This document shows, piece by piece, positions 19,701 through 27,343 of a DNA stretch of 64,000 nt. The translations under genes and the position numbers were made by a program. The stretch is from the NCBI GenBank assembly GCA_038528235.1, contig JBCBEX010000012.1, positions 9,368-73,367 of the forward strand, given 5' to 3'. The DNA is from JBCBEX01 sp038528235 (lineage in GTDB: Bacteria > Bacteroidota > Rhodothermia > Rhodothermales > Rubricoccaceae). The notes under the pieces are model-generated. The model was given only the letters and a program-made list of their open reading frames with translations, was not told where the DNA came from and did not search any database. Positions within the stretch are counted from its first letter, which is position 1. The number at the start of each line of letters is the position of its first letter.

Positions 19701-21667
19701 TGCTGACCGACGGTGACCCCCGGCAGCGTCTCCTGCGCGGGCTGCCCCGACGGCGCGTAGACGATGTCGAGTTCGAGGTCGTCGGCGCGGAGCGAGCGCC
19801 CGCCGATGCGGTAGATGTTGCGCATCGTGAGCGCCCACGACGCGTCGAACGCGGTCGGGTTGTCGCCGCGGAGCAGCTTCAGGATGATGCGCCGCCCGTT
19901 GAGGTCGGTGCCGGTCTCCTGGTCGAAGTCGCCCACCTGCACGATGGCGCCGTCGGTGCGGCGGTACTGAAACGCGATGGCGATCTGCTCGTCCGGGCTG
20001 AGGCTGCGGTTGAGCGAGAGGTAGCCGAGCTGCGGGTCGAACTCGTAGTCGCGGCCCTCGGCGAGCTTGCGGAAGCGGGAGTCGGCGTAGTCGGCGATGT
20101 CGAGGTTGAACTGGGCCTCAAAATTGACCGCGCTGGAGGAGTCGCGGAGCTGCTCCAGATCCGCGTCGGCGTACTGGTCGTTGGCCTCGTCGGGGAGCGG
20201 TGCGGCGGTGCCGAACGCCGCGAGGTAGGCATCGCCGCCCGCGAGGACACCGTCCGGCAGGTCCGGATTCACCACCGGGCCGCCGGGCCCCGGCTCGCCG
20301 AGGTCGACGAGGGCGACCGCCTGGGCGAGGCCCTCCGTCAGCTGGTTGGTCTGGCTGACCGACTGGTCCTTGAGCCACACGTCGATGCCGACGATCTGGT
20401 CGAAGGCCGGGTCGGCGATGATGTTGGGCGGGCGGCTGAGCGCCACGTCCCATCGGTTGCGGAAGTAGTAGCCGAGGAAGAAGTGCGCGTTGTCCTCGTA
20501 CTCGTAGGGCGCGATGTCGAAGTTGGTGGTCTGGCTGCCGCCCTCGATTTCGAGCGCGTCGCCCTCGGCGTCCTGCTGACTGGCAACGAGCGTCACGCCG
20601 AGGCCGCCGAAGCGGAGGTCGGTGCGGATGCCGAAGAGGCGCTGGCCGCCACGGATGAGGTCGCTCGGCGTCTGGAGGAACACGTTCCCCGCCTCGATGC
20701 GCTGGATGATGTCGTCGTCGTAGCCCTCGTAGAGCAGCTTGACCTGGTTCTCGAACTCGAACGTGTTCTGCGTGTCGTAGTTGACGCCGATGTTGAGCTT
20801 GTCGCCGATGGTGCCGTCGATGCCGAGGGCGAGTTCCTGGGCGAAGTCGGGGTTGAGGCGCCCGCCCTGGCCGGTGGCGGCCTGCTGCTGCTCGTTCTCC
20901 TGGTAGGAAAAGCCGAGGTTGATGTTGGCGTTGCCGGTCACGTTGAGCGCCACCTCGTTCTTGCCGAAGATGGTTTCGAACGCACCGCCGCGCCCGCCGG
21001 GCACCGCGATGGTCAGGCCAAGGCCGCCGCGCCCACGGCTGCGTCGTCGGAGTTGCTCCTGCGCCACGCTGCGGAAGTTCTCCTTGATGACCGACGCGCG
21101 GAGCGCCGCCTGGAACTCAGCCAGGTCCACCTCGACGGGCACGCGCACGTCCTGGTCACGGACCGTCTCGCGGATGGAATAGCGCAGGTCCACCGAGTCC
21201 AGTTGGGCATCGCGGCGCCAGTAGTTGCCGGGCGCGAAGTCGAACGGGCGGGCGCGGCGCTCCACGACGGAGGCGAGTCGGCTGTCGCGCCGCCGCATCG
21301 GGAAGTACGTCGAGGCGCGCGTCGTGTCGAGCGTCGTGGTGTCGCCGATGGCCGCCACCCGGAGCGACTCCACGTCGGCGGGGTCAAAGGGCGGGAGGTT
21401 GGCCGTGTCGGCGGGCTCGACTTGCCCGATCGCCACGGAGTCCGTGTCGGCCACGGCGACATACCGCCACACCGAGGGGCTTCCCGCCCCGGCTGCCACG
21501 CTGGCCTGCCATCCCGACGCCGCGACCAGGAGGGCCAGGGTCGCTATGCTTGCGACCAGGGTCCACCAACGTGCGCGCCGAATTGCAGGGGGCCGCGCGC
21601 CCGGGTGCTTCGCGACGGTGCGCTCCGCAGAGGCGGTCGATTCCGAAGGCGAGGCGGGAGTCGGCAC
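13778..21667 (-). CDS. sprA: T9SS outer-membrane translocon protein SprA
   Basis: 2629 residues, in line with the giant SprA/Sov translocon that moves T9SS cargo through the outer membrane. It starts with a membrane segment (WWTLVASIATLALLVAASGW, about residues 33-52). Family motifs include LGLTIAVPGGRGGAFETIFG, NVTGNANINLGFSYQE, GDKLNIGVNYDTQNTFEFEN and the repeated YATGEVLIINQAFL-type pieces. The C-terminus ends in a beta-strand with terminal aromatic and Asn residues, as expected for a barrel. A charged coiled-coil insert lies near residues 2115-2180. The start codon is GTG. T9SS cargo genes occur elsewhere in the window. Confidence 0.96.
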   Translation of the reverse strand: MPTPASPSESTASAERTVAKHPGARPPAIRRARWWTLVASIATLALLVAASGWQASVAAGAGSPSVWRYVAVADTDSVAIGQVEPADTANLPPFDPADVESLRVAAIGDTTTLDTTRASTYFPMRRRDSRLASVVERRARPFDFAPGNYWRRDAQLDSVDLRYSIRETVRDQDVRVPVEVDLAEFQAALRASVIKENFRSVAQEQLRRRSRGRGGLGLTIAVPGGRGGAFETIFGKNEVALNVTGNANINLGFSYQENEQQQAATGQGGRLNPDFAQELALGIDGTIGDKLNIGVNYDTQNTFEFENQVKLLYEGYDDDIIQRIEAGNVFLQTPSDLIRGGQRLFGIRTDLRFGGLGVTLVASQQDAEGDALEIEGGSQTTNFDIAPYEYEDNAHFFLGYYFRNRWDVALSRPPNIIADPAFDQIVGIDVWLKDQSVSQTNQLTEGLAQAVALVDLGEPGPGGPVVNPDLPDGVLAGGDAYLAAFGTAAPLPDEANDQYADADLEQLRDSSSAVNFEAQFNLDIADYADSRFRKLAEGRDYEFDPQLGYLSLNRSLSPDEQIAIAFQYRRTDGAIVQVGDFDQETGTDLNGRRIILKLLRGDNPTAFDASWALTMRNIYRIGGRSLRADDLELDIVYAPSGQPAQETLPGVTVGQQRTILTTLGLDRLDNDGSTPQPNAEFDFVNGLTINAGNGRVIFPFLEPFGARLRDVFEGNGTLNGEPLSVQFTGEANIANAEAATNAYAFDTLYTSKQENARRFPGLDRYAIVGSFRSSVQESYSLGFAVVEGSVRVTSGGVPLTEGTDYQVDYATGEVLIINQAFLTAGQNISIDYERNQFAAIGRKTLLGLRADYTIGEDFDIGATWMRLSERPLIDKYRIGEEPIDNTIFGFDGRFAAEPRWLTRFADALPLIQTKAPSSFEIKGEYARFQPGHPETFAFESSREELQGNGRDFNPDELQGISFIDDFEGTENSFSLTQAGAWRLAAGPAGAGPDASVTNLGSLDVTSPTLVSNWRGLTSWYSLQQFLYSSNGLVNRLGATPATRQVPLREIFADRQEVPGQPNVATPLDLYIDPARRGPYNYNVELASSFQAAPEEVWGGIVQRLPEGYNDFDGRNNIEFVEFIIAPYGGRDGTDEVSDGALLYIDLGQLSEDILPDGRFNTEDGLVETDAEGASLSPYGRLATGSASGSVDLDDAARQTEDLGLDGLRSSADQDGGVPYALSEQTFENFQPFLSALGGANPLDRALAEIDPSGDDFVYFEDNSFYGNPAFYEGGGATVQERFSRFFAATELNAFESQQQLGGGQGNSTFPDDEDIDRDLGLDRAESFYRYAVPIGPNVINVPCEVEGQQNCNPYFINRVGNPGNEEWTLIRIPVRSRTGRTAFGNIEDFSRIEALRLWTDGHRVPATLRFATLDLVGSQWLKSDLVGFNDEAVVEPGTPASAEETQLFIATVNSEENRSQYQIPNGALISRTQDAQGVFILQREQAIVVRAENLGPGVSRGIFRSYSSQLDLTKYTNLRAFVHGEGFEREEGDSLRVFLRLGTNESEDYYEIEQPVFPYDPEAPGNVVDADLIWQTGVLVNGETVDRNSFNVVLSALNQLKVERNNAPDAVPTQRYAGVVPPPDAPPGARIFIRGNPSIESISTIVLGIRNVSDNTLNPEVWFNELRVAGYDEEPGWSAYATASLQLADLATVRGRIERQTDAFGDLSSGLGDRTFTDQQAYTLNTTVNAHKLLPERLGVQLPVTVSVQQRTSTPRFSPRRGGDIRLDDLIEQAQNDPNLSATQQDSLVALYREESETASFTRTVSVPFSKRGSRSPWLRYTIDGLALSYSNTWSERRSPSEQFNNSSSWSASMRYSLRPPGVKTIRPFWLLDDTPILGLLARLQLNLLPSSVSFNADASRTVAENQQRAPISISDEIAAVPERYRNAIRENHTFTHRRSFDLAYSPFNFLALTYGSNLNQVLSAIGADRTNDTFVIDSTGAPVGEFLGQTIDEVAPQIDPTFTADSLGLNGFRTFTTERLDVIPVFGVVGDVFSGQRDIQTDTYAQNFTTTLTPRFQGVRWIRPQAISYSSGFQWTFQPLSGFEDTAPDLRLASISNTLNLRTGLTLSPRDLLREFGFYRRIEDAEETYRNDRRRRRSAREAAQARLSEAEEEAEERGEELTEEERAELEVPERVGPPSPLSIGRQLFLAVTGISDLTTTYNGGRTTRSGAVDGSAYNLFDAITGEGPSLAYRLGLEDRPRRTIFDPAIVGNLQVDDIVARTNEIQTRTSLELTRSLRVDLNWNLGWDRSTTFSFIPTEDGGSVDEAPPIENGGGSATVWALGGSYDRFLEVHRDRYLADLAAGLVTENGDPFTTALSNNGLADDFRGAFTSSLGSFGPNSFFALPLPNWSVTYNGLSNWPLFRLLTTQMTVRHGYSATYDLDYRSDALAFAEGGSFENETIGGQSFQVPVDARQSQNVRLNERFQPLIGFNMTFRGGIQADVNFTQSRALSLSVAGANVSESTTDEVSVRLSFSKTGLRIPLPFVNRRRINNNVRMSLTFSTANNSDQRLNFRQDFLDTIAGAPRSPQTPEASTRLTLEPRVSYTISSQVTADVFVRYTSLESEGSRIPSTSTLNGGFNFRISFSGN

Positions 21668-22021
21668 GGGATTCGGCTACGTACGACGTCGGGAACCCGC
21701 ACGCAGCGCGGCGGGACTAGGTGCAGGAGACGGGTAGGGCGTAGCAGAATCCTTCGACTAGGCGTGCGCGCGACGGCGCGGACTGGATAGGAAAAACCGG
21801 GCGAGAAACTACGGCGTGGCCTTGCGGCTCGCAAACCGCACACGGGGCATTTCAGTGCGCCAGGCTGCACCCAAAGCGGTACTCCGACAATCGTACTGAC
21901 CCCGGAACGCCACGCCTGCTGGTTGTAGTGTGCAAGCCCTAGCGGGAAAACACGGCCGGCCACGAGCCAAGCCCTGCCAGGCCCGGACCTAGGCGGTCTT
22001 TGACCAGGTATAGCCTGCGCT
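21668..22021. other. Non-coding gap upstream of sprA
   Basis: 354 nt between the regulator gene's stop and the sprA start, both on the minus strand. I found no convincing small ORF, hairpin terminator or tRNA. It must contain the sprA promoter, but no clear -33/-7 Bacteroidota motif was identified by eye. Confidence 0.5.
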
Positions 22022-23557
22022 TTAGCTGGGTGCGGCTCCATTCATCAGCGCCGCCAAGGCGTGGCGCTGCCGCTCGATGCGCACGTCATGCCTCAAGACG
22101 GTCGGCGGCGCGGCCCGGACCGCACAGTCGTTGAGCGGGCAACGCTCGCAGGTCAGGTTCACCTCCGAGACGGGCACGTCGGGGTCGTCCCACCAGCGCA
22201 CGACCCGCTTGAAGTCCGCGTCGATGCGGAAGCCGAGCGACACGACGGAGTTGACGCCAGGCTTGAGCGCAAGTGGGCGCGCCACGGCGATGGCGAAGAA
22301 CTCGGCGGCGTCGTTGACGAAGCGCACCCGCTGCGCACGCACAACCGGCGGCGGGTTGCCGATGGTCTGCTGCGCGTCTTCGAGCGCCCGCAGCGTCTCC
22401 ATCGACACCCAGCGACGGCAGTAGTGCTCCAGCGCGGAGATGCCGTGCGGCACGGGCACGCGCGACATGTTGAACACCTTCGTGAGCTTGTACTCGTCGG
22501 TGCCCAGCCGGTGATTGAAGCGCATGAAGTAGATCTCGTCGAGCCCGAAGTCGGTCGGGATGACCTCCGTGAGGCGGTAGTAGAGCATCTCCGGCGTGAC
22601 GCGGTAGGCGTCGAGGCCGCGGAGAATCTGCTTAGGGTCCCAGCGCTCCGCGGCGAAGAGCGCACCGAGGTCGCGACGGACGCGCTCCCGCGGCATAAGG
22701 AGCGCCCCGGCGAAGTAGGACGCCTTGAAGTGGTTGAGCACCTGATCAAACGACTCCGGCTGGATCCACGTCGAGGTAGTCGGGCGATCCGTCAGGCCGA
22801 GGTGGTGGTAGCCGATCTCGCGCGCGTAGACGAACGCCCGCTGCGACGGCATCAGCTTCGGATTGACGTGCAGCACCGCGCCCATCGCCCCGTTGCGCTT
22901 GCGCCTCGGGCCGGCCGGCGCGCGGAAGATCGAACGCAGCCGGTCGAGGTCGGGGTGCCCGGGGATCGCGTCCAGATCGACCGTGATGCCGAACCGCTCG
23001 GCGAGCGCGCCGCGCAGGTCCTCGTCGGTCAACCGGGCCTCCACGTTGAAGCCCGCCGCTGCCCGGAAGGCCTCGGCTTGAGCTTCTATGTCGGGGAAAT
23101 AGTTGCGGTGCATCTGCTGGTAGGACCGCAGCGCCGCGAAGAGGAAGTGCTCGTTACGGAGGTCGTAGTGCCGCATCACCTCCAGGAACGTCCGCACGAG
23201 GGCGCTGCCCTCCTCAGGCTTGCCCGCGACCAGCCGAATCACGTCCTCTGGCTCCACGCCGAACAACTCGAACGGGAACTCCCGCAGGAACGGGGAGGCG
23301 ATGGCGGTCTTGATGTCCTGCAGTTCGTCCTCCACGCGGAGCGAGACGAGGTCGTCGTAGGTAGTGCCGAGCGCCGAGGCCAACTCGATGAGCTTCTCGG
23401 GCTTGGGGTACTTCTTGCCCTTCTCGATCTCGGAGAGGTAGGAGATCGACACGCCCGCAGCTTCGGCGACGTCGCGGAGCGGGCGGCCCTGCTCCTGGCG
23501 CAGCGTCTTGAGCTTCAGGCCGAGGATGAGGCGGAGTTGGTCGGCGTTTTCTGACAT
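22022..23557 (-). CDS. XRE/ImmA-IrrE/DUF2083 transcription factor of the RamB/ScfR type
   Basis: 511 residues. An N-terminal Cro/CI helix-turn-helix (residues about 10-65: LRDVAEAAGVSISYLSEIEKG) is followed by an ImmA/IrrE-like domain and a C-terminal domain with a cysteine cluster (CERCPLNDC). This layout matches short-chain fatty acyl-CoA responsive regulators such as RamB, which control acetate metabolism and the glyoxylate shunt. The zinc-protease motif is degenerate: REIGYHH stands where HExxH is expected, so it is likely a sensor, not a protease. It is divergent from malate synthase, its probable target. The ATG at 23557 is preferred over an upstream TTG. Confidence 0.88.
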   Translation of the reverse strand: MSENADQLRLILGLKLKTLRQEQGRPLRDVAEAAGVSISYLSEIEKGKKYPKPEKLIELASALGTTYDDLVSLRVEDELQDIKTAIASPFLREFPFELFGVEPEDVIRLVAGKPEEGSALVRTFLEVMRHYDLRNEHFLFAALRSYQQMHRNYFPDIEAQAEAFRAAAGFNVEARLTDEDLRGALAERFGITVDLDAIPGHPDLDRLRSIFRAPAGPRRKRNGAMGAVLHVNPKLMPSQRAFVYAREIGYHHLGLTDRPTTSTWIQPESFDQVLNHFKASYFAGALLMPRERVRRDLGALFAAERWDPKQILRGLDAYRVTPEMLYYRLTEVIPTDFGLDEIYFMRFNHRLGTDEYKLTKVFNMSRVPVPHGISALEHYCRRWVSMETLRALEDAQQTIGNPPPVVRAQRVRFVNDAAEFFAIAVARPLALKPGVNSVVSLGFRIDADFKRVVRWWDDPDVPVSEVNLTCERCPLNDCAVRAAPPTVLRHDVRIERQRHALAALMNGAAPS

Positions 23558-23603
23558 CGGGGAACGCAAGGGGGAGGCAGGACAGCGTTGCGCCCGGAAG
23601 AAC

Positions 23604-23617
23604 CGGAAGCGCTTCCG
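23604..23617. promoter_or_regulatory. 14-bp palindrome near the regulator gene
   Basis: CGGAAGCGCTTCCG is a perfect palindrome with the central CG and AAGCGCTT core typical of LacI-family operators. It lies 47 bp upstream of the regulator's start codon. The inner 12 bp recur upstream of the phenylalanine hydroxylase gene at 56296-56307. The binding protein is unknown. Confidence 0.45.
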
Positions 23618-23658
23618 AAACTCAATGCCGCAGGTACAGAGGTAAAGCGGTTACATCG

Positions 23659-23729
23659 TTCGCTGCGAGCGAAAGATAGGGCGAAAAACCTGTCGGCGAA
23701 TGAAAGTAATCTGTTAGCGAAATTTCGCT
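23659..23729. promoter_or_regulatory. Cluster of GCGAA sites in the regulator-aceB divergent promoter
   Basis: Two inverted repeats with the same half-site lie 44-114 bp upstream of the aceB start: TTCGCT-GCG-AGCGAA (23659-23673) and the perfect 14-bp palindrome AGCGAAATTTCGCT (23716-23729). Two further GCGAA copies occur at 23681 and 23696. The core resembles the TTTGC/GCAAA halves described for RamB-type regulators, so these are good candidate operators for the divergently encoded regulator. Confidence 0.55.
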
Positions 23730-23772
23730 TGCTTCCAGATATACGCGACTCTAGGTTGTCCTCCCGCCGTCC

Positions 23773-25506
23773 ATGCCCTCTGCACGCCCCCTACCTCCCA
23801 CGCCCATGCAGCCCCCCCTCACCGACCGCTCCAACGAACTCGCCGACGGCGTCGAGATCAACACCTTTGCGTGGACGCCGCAGGCGCGCCGCCTGCTCAC
23901 GCCCGACGCCCTCGCGCTGCTCGCCCGCCTCCACCGTGCGCTGGAGCCCGAGCGGCAGAGCCTTCTCATGGCTCGCAAGGCCCGCCAGGAGTCCTTCGAC
24001 AACGGCGCGCGCCCCGACTTTCTCGAACCGACCGAGCATCCGGACGCACGTGGCGACTGGCAGGTGGCGCCGCTGCCCGAGGACCTCCAGATGCGTCGCG
24101 TCGAGATCACGGGTCCTGTCTCGGACGCGAAGATGGTGATCAACATGCTCTCGCGCACGGCCGACGGGCAGCGCGCTGACTGCGCGATGGTCGACTTCGA
24201 GGACTCGATGAAGCCGTCCTGGAACAACGTCATGCAGGGCGTCGAGAACGTGATTGGCATCGCCGAGGGCACGCTCTCGGCCGAGAAGACCGACGCGATG
24301 GGCGTGGTCGTGAAGCGCTACCAGCTCGACCCCGAGGACATGGCGCTTCCGATGGTGCGCGTGCGCGGCCTCCACCTCGACGAGTCCAACCTCCGCATCG
24401 ACGGCGCGCCAATCTCGGGCGGCCTGCTCGACTTTGCGCTGGTCGCCTACCACACGGCGAAAACCTTCATGGCGAAGGGCACCACGCCGAAGTTCTACGT
24501 CCCGAAAGTCGAGCACTACCTCGAAGCGCGCTGGTGGAACACCCTCATGGACGGCATCGAGGACGCGCTCGGACTGGAGCGCTCGACGGTCCGCGCGACG
24601 TTCCTCATCGAGACGCTGCCCGCCGCCTACCAGATGGAGGAAATCCTCTACGAGATCCGCACGCACGCAGCGGGCCTCAACGGCGGGCGCTGGGACAAGA
24701 TTTTCTCGGACATCAAGACGCTCCGCGCGCACGGCGACCGCGTGATGGCCGACCGCGCCACGATCGGCATGAACCGCGACTGGATGAGCAACTATGCCAA
24801 GCAGCTCATCCGCGTGTGCCACAAACACGGCGCGTTCGGGATGGGCGGCATGGCGGCGTTCACGCCCGGCCGCGACCCCGAACTACGCGCGCGCCAGACC
24901 GCGAAAGTCGTCGCCGACAAAGAGTTCGAGGCGAGCATCGGCCACGACGGCTGCTGGGTGTCGCACCCCTACTTCATCGGCCCGGCGCTGGAGCCGTTCC
25001 TCGCCAAGCTCGACGGCGCCAAGAACCAGCTCGGCGTGATCCCCGACCTGCCGGAGCGTCCTGACCTGCTGCCCAAGTCGGACGGTCCCAAGACGATGGC
25101 CGGGCTGCGCACCAACGTCCGCGTCGGCATCGCCTACATGAAGGGCTGGAACCAGGACATCGGCTGTGTGGCCTGGGACAACCTCATGGAGGACCTTGCC
25201 ACGCTCGAAATCAGCCGCGCGCAGACCTGGCAATGGCTCCACCAGGGCCTCTTCCTCGACGAGGGCATGCAGGTCACGAAGGCGCTCGTGCTGAGCATCT
25301 TCGACCAGGAACTGGCCGAGATCAAAGAAGAGATCGGCGACGCGATGGCGGGCCAGCCCGAGGCCGTCGTCGCCGCCGAACTCGCGCGCTACGAGCAGGC
25401 CGCCCGCGACGCCGCTGCCATCTTCACCGAGGACGCCATGCGCGACTTCCTCACCACCCGCTCCGACCTCGCTGGCGTCGCCAACGACCGCGCTGTGATG
25501 GTGTGA
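23773..25506 (+). CDS. aceB: Malate synthase (A type)
   Basis: Condenses glyoxylate and acetyl-CoA to malate, the second step of the glyoxylate shunt. It has 577 residues, slightly longer than the ~530 of AceB. Family motifs are VDFEDSMKPSWNNVMQGVEN, PKVEHYLEARWWNTLMDGIE, ATFLIETLPAAYQMEEILYE and the signature RTHAAGLNGGRWDKIFS. MGGMAAFTPGRDPE contributes to substrate binding. The start may be 23773 or the ATG at 23806 (MQPPLTDRSN). It is followed by aceA in the same direction and divergent from the RamB-like regulator. Confidence 0.96.
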   Translation: MPSARPLPPTPMQPPLTDRSNELADGVEINTFAWTPQARRLLTPDALALLARLHRALEPERQSLLMARKARQESFDNGARPDFLEPTEHPDARGDWQVAPLPEDLQMRRVEITGPVSDAKMVINMLSRTADGQRADCAMVDFEDSMKPSWNNVMQGVENVIGIAEGTLSAEKTDAMGVVVKRYQLDPEDMALPMVRVRGLHLDESNLRIDGAPISGGLLDFALVAYHTAKTFMAKGTTPKFYVPKVEHYLEARWWNTLMDGIEDALGLERSTVRATFLIETLPAAYQMEEILYEIRTHAAGLNGGRWDKIFSDIKTLRAHGDRVMADRATIGMNRDWMSNYAKQLIRVCHKHGAFGMGGMAAFTPGRDPELRARQTAKVVADKEFEASIGHDGCWVSHPYFIGPALEPFLAKLDGAKNQLGVIPDLPERPDLLPKSDGPKTMAGLRTNVRVGIAYMKGWNQDIGCVAWDNLMEDLATLEISRAQTWQWLHQGLFLDEGMQVTKALVLSIFDQELAEIKEEIGDAMAGQPEAVVAAELARYEQAARDAAAIFTEDAMRDFLTTRSDLAGVANDRAVMV

Positions 25507-25568
25507 TGCTTCCGGACGGTTCCCCCCGTCCTGCGTCGCCTCCGTTCTGTCGAACTCCGCTCCTCGGA

Positions 25569-25626
25569 CTGTCCCCCTCACGTGTGAGGGGGACAGCTTC
25601 CCGACCCTTCAGGGGGAGGGAAGCAG
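25569..25626. repeat. REP-like hairpin between aceB and aceA
   Basis: A perfect 12-bp stem, CTGTCCCCCTCA (25569-25580) with TGAGGGGGACAG (25585-25596), is followed by a second weaker stem made from CTTCCC (25597-25602) and GGGAAG (25618-25623). The G-tract composition resembles the element at 34445-34530. It lies between two co-directional genes, so it could also act as a transcript-processing or attenuation site. Confidence 0.55.
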
Positions 25627-25692
25627 GGGGAGCCGCCTCAACTTCCGATCCCCCAACCCGCCCGTCCCGCCTTCGGGCTAGCCCTCAACGCC

Positions 25693-26997
25693 ATGGAACT
25701 CCGCATGACCTCCGTCGACCAGGCCGCCCTTGCCATCCAGCAGGACTGGGACACCAACCCACGCTGGAAAGGCGTCACCCGCGACTACACCGCGACCGAC
25801 GTCGCCCGCCTCCAGAACTCGTTCCCGATCGAGTACACGCTCGCCAAGATGGGCGCGGAGCGGCTGTGGGACCTGATCCACGAAGGCAACGGCGAGTTCG
25901 TCGCGGCGCTCGGCGCGCTCACCGGCGGGCAGGCGCTCCAGCAGGTCAAGGCGGGCCTGAAGGCGATCTACCTCTCCGGCTGGCAGGTCGCGGCCGACGC
26001 CAACCTGGCGGGCGAGATGTATCCCGACCAGAGCCTCTACCCCGCCGACTCGGTCCCGAAGGTCGTCCAGCGGATCAACAACACGCTGCTGCGCGCCGAC
26101 CAGATCGCCCGCGCCGAGGGCGGCCAGGACGAGACGTACTACATGGCCCCGATCATGGCCGACGCTGAGGCGGGCTTCGGAGGCGTGCTCAACGCCTATG
26201 AGTTGATGAAGGGCATGGTCCGCGCTGGCGCGGCGGGCGTCCACTTCGAGGACCAACTTGCAGCCGAGAAGAAGTGCGGCCACCTCGGTGGCAAGGTGCT
26301 CGTGCCCACGCAGGAGTTCGTGCAGAAGCTCAACGCCGCGCGCCTCGCCGCCGACGTGCTCGGCGTGCCGACGCTCCTCGTCGCCCGCACCGACGCCGAA
26401 GCCGCGACGCTCATCACCTCCGACGTGGACCCCTACGACGCGCCGTTCATCGACCGCGAGCAGGGCCGGACGCCGGAGGGCTTCTACCACGTCCGCAACG
26501 GCATGGAAGCCTGCATCGCCCGCGGGCTCGCCTACGCGCCCTACGCCGACCTCGTGTGGATGGAGACCAGCCATCCCGACCTGGAGCAAGCCCGCGTCTT
26601 CGCCGAGGCGATCCACGCGAAGTACCCCGACCAACTGCTCGCCTACAACTGCTCGCCGAGCTTCAACTGGAAGCAGCATATGGGCGACGCCGAGTTGGCC
26701 GTCTACCAGAAGGAACTCGCCAAGCTGGGCTACACCTTCCAGTTCATCACGCTGGCGGGCTTCCACACGCTCAACTACAGCATGTTCGACCTGGCCCACG
26801 GCTACAAGACCGACGGCATGTTCGCCTACTCGCAGCTGCAGGAGGCCGAGTTCGCGAGCGAGGACCGCGGCTACACGGCTACGAAGCACCAGCGCGAGGT
26901 CGGCACGGGCTACTTTGACGAGGTGCGCACGGCGATCACCGGCGGCAAGGCGTCCACGGGCGCGATGGCGCACTCGACGGAAGCGGCCCAGTTCTAA
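25693..26997 (+). CDS. aceA: Isocitrate lyase
   Basis: Splits isocitrate into glyoxylate and succinate, opening the glyoxylate shunt. It has 434 residues, the standard length for the AceA type. The catalytic signature KKCGH (near residue 194) is intact. Other conserved parts are YLSGWQVAADAN, YPDQSLYPADSVP, PIMADAEAGFGG, HFEDQLAAEKKCGHLGGKVL and YNCSPSFNWK. The start may be 25693 or the ATG at 25705 (MTSVDQAA). It forms a probable operon with aceB, 186 nt upstream. Confidence 0.97.
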   Translation: MELRMTSVDQAALAIQQDWDTNPRWKGVTRDYTATDVARLQNSFPIEYTLAKMGAERLWDLIHEGNGEFVAALGALTGGQALQQVKAGLKAIYLSGWQVAADANLAGEMYPDQSLYPADSVPKVVQRINNTLLRADQIARAEGGQDETYYMAPIMADAEAGFGGVLNAYELMKGMVRAGAAGVHFEDQLAAEKKCGHLGGKVLVPTQEFVQKLNAARLAADVLGVPTLLVARTDAEAATLITSDVDPYDAPFIDREQGRTPEGFYHVRNGMEACIARGLAYAPYADLVWMETSHPDLEQARVFAEAIHAKYPDQLLAYNCSPSFNWKQHMGDAELAVYQKELAKLGYTFQFITLAGFHTLNYSMFDLAHGYKTDGMFAYSQLQEAEFASEDRGYTATKHQREVGTGYFDEVRTAITGGKASTGAMAHSTEAAQF

Positions 26998-27067
26998 TCC
27001 CTAGCGCATCGGCGCGGGCGTCAACTCTTGTGGTGGGGGGCGACGCCAGCGGGATGCGCACCACGCG

Positions 27068-27116
27068 AGCGCCCCGGCTTCCATCCAGAGAGGAGGCCGG
27101 GGCGCTTTGGGTTTTG
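27068..27116 (+). terminator. Rho-independent terminator after aceA
   Basis: An 11-bp perfect stem, AGCGCCCCGGC (27068-27078) with GCCGGGGCGCT (27096-27106), is followed by a T-rich tract on the plus strand (TTTGGGTTTTGTC). It closes the aceBA unit and separates it from the converging arsenic genes. Confidence 0.85.
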
Positions 27117-27130
27117 TCTAGCGTGACGGC

Positions 27131-27238
27131 TTAGCTGTCCGTCTTAGACGGCGTACAGCAGGCGCACTCACAGTTGCAGCAGCATGTGCAGCTACAGTTT
27201 GTGCAATCGCAGCAGGAGCAGTTGTCGGTCGTGCTCAT
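27131..27238 (-). CDS. Cysteine-rich metallothionein-like peptide in an arsenic locus
   Basis: A 35-residue peptide with 13 cysteines, all between residues 7 and 28, arranged as Cys-x-Cys, Cys-Cys and Cys-Cys-Cys runs (first part MSTTDNCSCCDCTNCSC). There are no His, aromatic or hydrophobic-core residues. This composition is typical of metal-thiolate cluster proteins, but length and spacing do not match SmtA/BmtA or MymT that I know. It is 105 nt downstream of arsM on the same strand. Metal or arsenite buffering is a strong inference. An in-frame ATG at 27304 would extend it to 57 residues; the MSTT start resembles that of ArsM and is preferred. Confidence 0.72.
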   Translation of the reverse strand: MSTTDNCSCCDCTNCSCTCCCNCECACCTPSKTDS

Positions 27239-27343
27239 AGGTCTAGTAGCAGGAAGGTTGAGGGGACACGAGAAGATACCAAAGGCCGCCTGGACTCGAC
27301 GCATAAAGGAGGACGAGGCGCCCTGGTTTGTGCAGCGTCGGCG

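Noticed and set aside
21668..22021. tRNA or structured RNA in the gap before sprA
   Set aside because: No cloverleaf arms or T-loop consensus could be found on either strand.
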